In this document: positions 60,144 to 64,000 of the stretch, one piece after another | Numbering within the stretch: the stretch's first letter is position 1 | How the letters are laid out: the number at the start of each line of letters is the position of its first letter | Source of the DNA: Akanthomyces muscarius | Taxonomy: Eukaryota > Ascomycota > Sordariomycetes > Hypocreales > Cordycipitaceae | Length of the DNA stretch: 64,000 nt | Assembly: GCF_028009165.1 (NCBI RefSeq) | Contig: NC_079246.1 | Location: forward strand, 2,542,001-2,606,000 | Direction of reading: 5' to 3' | Notes under the pieces: model-generated | Seen by the model: only the letters and a program-made list of their open reading frames with translations | What the model was told of the DNA's origin: nothing | Database searches by the model: none | Program-made: the position numbers and the translations under genes

Positions 60144-61857
60144 TTATGCCATTTTCTGCCGTTTCGTGTCGATACCATCGGCAGAAGCCCCCACCGGTCC
60201 ATTGGGAGGAATTTCACTCAACGGCACCCGCGGCGCGTTGCCCTCGCCTTGTCCCAGCGGCCGTTTCATCGTCGGTGGCTTGTACGAGTTCCTATTCGCC
60301 AGTGGACTTGCAGGGCCACCTGGCGCTCCAATCCTGCGCGCGTGGTCCAGGCCCGGGTTGACGGCCTGTCCCTTCGAGGCCCGTCCGCCAGCGCCAGCGG
60401 CGGCGGAAGTTCCCAAAGCACCGCCCTGTGGTCCTCCCGCTGCCGACGGCCGACTAGGAGTGGCAGCGGACGGTTCTGCTGTTTGGCTCGGTGGTGGGAC
60501 ATGCTGACCGGAGCGTGTCAGGGGTTTCGATGACGAATGATCAATGCCTGGCGTCTTTCGAATCGAGGGGCTTTCTGCCTTTGGGTTGAAGAGCGCCTGC
60601 TTATTTTGCGGAATGGTCGGGCCCTGGTTCGTGTCCGTCGCAACGGCACGTGCCGAAAAGAATGCAGCTACCGGTTCCCCGCCCTCTGGTGGCCCAGCTG
60701 CAGGAGCTGAAGGAGCTGCAGGAGCACCGCTACCTGTCATCTGTATTTGATGTTGGGGTTTGGGGGTTTGGGGTGGTTGTGGGCGTTGATTGGATGGATG
60801 CGCTGCCTTGTTGGCGGACTGCTGATGTTGCTGCTGTCTTGTCTGCGGGCCTGCAGGAGCAGCTGGAACTGGCACTACAACTTCATCGGGATGGCCCTCT
60901 TCCGACACGTTGAAATCTGCCTCGTCAAAATCTAGCAGTTGTGCTCAGTCAGCGCCGTTGTCCTCGTATTTGTCATGCATCAACTCCTTGCTTCTACCAC
61001 TTCAGATCCCTGTTGCATGGAATTTTGGTTGAAAGAACTTACCGCCGAGAAAGTCCTCAAATGACTCTGAGGCTTCTGCTTTAGCTGCCGCGGCCGCTGA
61101 CGCAAATGACGGGCCAGAGTTGTTACTTGACCCGGACGCGGCCGTCGCAGCTTCCGGCACAGCATATGTGACCGGCGCATCTTTCTTGACAAAGTCCGGA
61201 TGCCGATGTAGATTAACCTGGTCAAACTTTCTGGCCGGCTGTGCTTTGAGCTTAGTCACCTGCTTGACGTAGTCCTGGTCGTAAATGCAGTTGCCCAGGA
61301 CGTTGCCAAAGCTGCGCAGCGTGCGCTTCAGCGCATCCGTGGTGCCTTCCTTCTTGGCCTTTTCAAAGGCCATGGCCTTGCCGCGCGCATTCTCGATGGA
61401 ACCGTAGCCGATATCTTCATGGTACGTGCCGTCCCGCAGCGTGATGCGCACAATGACGCTCAGTCCGATGCTGACACGCTGCGTTTGGGGATTTTCGTCG
61501 GCAAAGTCGACCTGTATGTTTTGAATGGACGAAGACCATCCGTTGAAGCCAAAGACCTCGTTGGCCAGGCCGATGCATTTCTCGGCGGTTAAGTAGTGCA
61601 CGCGGGAGCCGCCAGGGCCGGCACGCGAGGAGATGTATTCGGGGCCGAGCTGCTTATCGAGGCGCACCGATATCGTGGCAATGTCTTTGGCAGTCCATTC
61701 TGAGATTCGGGGCTTCGTCTCTTCGTATGGGTTGGCATACGCCTTGTGCTGATCGCCTGGCCTGCAGAAGGTAAATAAGGTCAGCTTGCGGACAGACAGT
61801 GGACAGCTGTAATGCTAAGCGTTTGCTGCGGACTGTAATCGCGACGTACGCAGGCAT
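60144..61857 (-). CDS. rad52: DNA repair and recombination protein Rad52
   Basis: Three exons on the minus strand: 61857-61850, 61761-61043, 60931-60144, giving 504 residues. Introns are 88 and 111 nt, GT-AG. The first coding exon is only 8 nt (ATGCCTGC), which joins to give MPAPGDQHKAYANPYEE. Rad52 loads Rad51 on single-stranded DNA and anneals complementary strands during homologous recombination in the nucleus. The conserved N-terminal DNA-binding and ring-forming domain spans about residues 25-190: WTAKDIATISVRLDKQLGPEYISSR, HYLTAEKCIGLANEVFGFNGWSS, GTYHEDIGYGSIENARGKAMAFEKAKKEG, TDALKRTLRSFGNVLGNC. The C-terminal half is Pro/Ala/Gln-rich and ends KRQKMA, as is usual for fungal Rad52, where the Rad51- and RPA-binding parts are poorly conserved. 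Length is near that of other filamentous-fungal Rad52 proteins. It is read in the same direction as sts1. Confidence 0.93.
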
Positions 61858-62597
61858 TTTATAAGATAGATGAATGTTCCACCATCAAGTATTGCTATTA
61901 TAGCGTATTCCAGAATTTCATTGAGCAACCAGGCTGTGCAAAAGGTATTTAGGCCGACGTCGTGTCGCTGGTCGCTAATCGCGGTCGTTGTAAGGTGGTC
62001 GCGTTCACGCTGTCGCGCCTCAACAGGTAAACACGTGAGTGGTGGCGGGCGGTACGTACCGCTGGCCGCCACCACAAGTGACAAGCCAGTCAACGTCAAC
62101 GATAGAGCAAAATTGACAATTGCAAAATACAAATCTGTTACATATATGGTATTGCGATTTAAATTCACTCTTTGGACAGGAATGTAGTAAATTTATGCCG
62201 CCTGCTGAAAACGCTGCTATATTGGTGCATCTCGTAAAAGAGAGGTCTACTGTGTTTCTTCGTGTTATTTACACCATCTCGACTGAGAAAGGAAGAAAAA
62301 CGCCAACTTCGCAAACCGAAAACAAATAGCGGGCGGTTTCTCAAAAGATCTAGGCATTTTGCCAGGAGTATATGAGAGTCAAACCATCTGAAAAACAAAC
62401 GCCGGTACCATTCCGTATTGTGCAGAAAAGGAAGTCCAAAAGTCTATGCTAGTGTCCATGATGCAAGATGAAAATCTCATAAAAAACGTGTCGTGTCATG
62501 CATGCCGCGGGTACCGTATCAACTATGCCCTGGTCCCATTGGTATCTTTATGTGTCGGCCATTATGTGCTATAAATTCGTCGCTTCCAAATTGTTAT
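61858..62597. other. Intergenic between sts1 and rad52
   Basis: 740 bases: 3' UTR of sts1 and promoter of rad52. It includes an AT-rich stretch (62110-62220) and GC-rich sequence near 62030-62080. No coding frame is supported. Confidence 0.5.
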
Positions 62598-63613
62598 TTA
62601 CCAGGGTCCGACCCGAACAGGTGAGCCATAAGAGCCAGACATGAGCTGGTTGAGGATGGAATTTTGATCGTTGGAGTTTTGGTCGGGGCTGGCACCCATC
62701 CACCCGACGCTACTGGTCATGGCAGAGATGGCTCCGGCCAAACGGCCACCAGACTGCTCATTGTGTCTGCTGAGGGCCTGATCCCAGCCGTCAGAGTGGA
62801 GGTTGAACCCGCCGGCTCGCTTGCCAGCTTCGTTGATGACAAGAGCCCACGCTTTGGAGATGTCGTCGTAGGCGCACTCTTTGTGGTGGCGGTATGCTTG
62901 AGGCTCCCAGTCGGGCAGTTCATGAATCAGCTTGGTGGCTCGGTCAAGGAAATCCAAGGATTTGGTAGGCTGCGTTTCGGTCGGAGGCAAGAACTGTGGC
63001 GTGAAGTCGGCAATAGCATCGATGAGGGCTACCAAGGGTTCCTTGACACGATAATAGGTATATTCGGCGCTGCTGTTTCCGTAAGGGATGGAGCCGTTGA
63101 GCTTGTCTTGGTATCGACGCAAGACTTCAAGAGCAGCATCAACGGAGGGCCGAGGGGCCTGTGTGACGACTTCGTGGCCGATCTGAGGGTGCGACTCGCA
63201 AATTCTCTCGAGGACAGTGCGAAGCTGGGCGGTGTCGAGAGTTTCGAGGAGTCGAGGCAAGTGGAGAGGTCGACCGGTTATATCGTTTGATCGGACTTTC
63301 TTCGAGGGTCTGGCAATGCTGCGTGGCTGCACCGCCGGAGAGTTCAGGGGCGACATGTTCTCATCCCCATCGCCGTCCTCATCGGCTTTTCGTTTGCGGT
63401 TGGCCATGTTGTAGAATGGTGATTCTGTTTGTTTGTTTGTTTGCTATTAGCTTTAGACTTGGGGCCCCATTGCAGCCAGGTGCACGGGCGGGGGCAAAGA
63501 CATGGCTGGCAAAACGAGAAGAGAGAGTACTCACGAGATCGCTGAGGAGACTGGCGCGGGCTTTCGTGATGGTGAGGAAAGACGGACGGCTGCGATGATA
63601 GGAGAAGGTTCAT
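62598..63613 (-). CDS. sts1: Nuclear proteasome tether Sts1/Cut8
   Basis: Two exons on the minus strand: 63613-63535 and 63424-62598, giving 301 residues. The 110-nt intron has a GTGAGT donor, an AGCTAAT branch site and an unusual CAAACAAACAAACAAACAG acceptor. Reading only the long exon would give a 269-residue protein from an internal Met, but the upstream exon is in frame and supplies an N-terminus (MNLLLSSQPSVFPHHHESP...) that fits the family as I know it, so I use it. Sts1/Cut8 anchors the proteasome at the nuclear envelope and is a short-lived protein. The basic NRKRKADEDGDGDE stretch follows the junction and should be a nuclear signal. The conserved core includes RPLHLPRLLETLDTAQLRTVLERICE, RPSVDAALEVLRRYQDKL, and EYTYYRVKEPLVALIDAI. 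The C-terminus is Asn/Ser-rich. It lies head-to-tail with rad52. Confidence 0.92.
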
Positions 63614-64000
63614 GGTGTGGTGATGACGACGACGAATGGGTAGACGCTTAGGCTCTAGGCTGAGGTTGCGTTGGCGATGTTTTCGGGGTGTGAGGAGCGG
63701 CGAGGCAGTGGCAGGGCGTGAGCGTCTCGCCTCAGCTCCTCGGTGTCGTAAATGAGTGAAAATTGGTACTGTGGTGATGAAATGGCAGTGGCCGCTCGTG
63801 AGTTTGTCGAAAGAGCCAGACGAAAGGGCGGAGAGGGAGAGAAAAAGGGCTGAAAGTGTCGGCGACGGCAGGGCGATAGGATGGGATTATGAGAGGCTTT
63901 TGTTGTGGAGCACCAAGGTTTGCCGCGGCGACGAGTGGCCTGCGAGGAGCCAGTTTGGGTGAGCCTCTGGGCCTCTGGGCAGCCCAAGCGCTAAACCCAA
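63614..64000. other. Upstream flank of sts1, no gene seen
   Basis: The right edge of the window. It should hold the sts1 promoter. Minus-strand frames such as 63655-63987 are not supported by domain or bias. Confidence 0.5.

Overview
This window looks like nuclear DNA of a filamentous ascomycete (Pezizomycotina, most likely Sordariomycetes and plausibly Hypocreales). The evidence is short GT-AG introns with CTAAC/CTGAC-type branch sites, GC-rich coding exons, CT-rich leaders, and fungal genes such as wetA, a Dap1-type haem protein, STS1/Cut8, RAD52 and inositol-3-phosphate synthase. Lineage below Pezizomycotina is inference. I see no tRNA, rRNA, CRISPR array or intact transposon.

Layout. 1-8 kb: a gene-poor left end with one small secreted cysteine-rich protein (3097-3357), then INO1 (6757-8367). 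9.5-17.3 kb: the conidiation regulator wetA on the minus strand with a 4.7-kb upstream region holding a cluster of AbaA-type sites, then an unknown minus-strand protein. 20.8-24.9 kb: a five-exon AIM24-family gene with a candidate 9-nt exon, and an unknown 602-aa protein. 26-27.8 kb: a C2H2 zinc-finger protein on the minus strand, followed by about 11 kb with no gene I can support. 39.2-41.6 kb: a four-exon C2H2 protein made of two duplicated three-finger modules. 42-50 kb: an accessory stretch with a small Cys/His protein, an AT-rich block, and the decayed remains of an agmatinase-type ureohydrolase and a MATE transporter. 50.4-53.2 kb: a divergent pair, a Dap1-like cytochrome-b5-fold protein and a mitochondrial TPR (Mgr3-like) protein. 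58.4-63.6 kb: a bZIP factor, RAD52 and STS1/Cut8.

How the genes relate. There is no operon-like or biosynthetic cluster. The window mixes housekeeping genes (INO1, AIM24, dap1, the TPR protein, rad52, sts1) with regulators (wetA, two C2H2 proteins, a bZIP). The regulators carry the long 5' flanks (4.6-11.4 kb) and the housekeeping genes the short ones, which fits large regulatory regions for developmental genes. The one candidate functional group, agmatinase plus MATE transporter, is dead. No clearly new system was found. The most interesting observations are the duplicated zinc-finger modules with introns at matching places and phase, the tiny coding exons in aim24 (9 nt) and rad52 (8 nt), an extra 5' exon for sts1, the AbaA-site cluster upstream of wetA, and the decayed agmatinase/MATE island.
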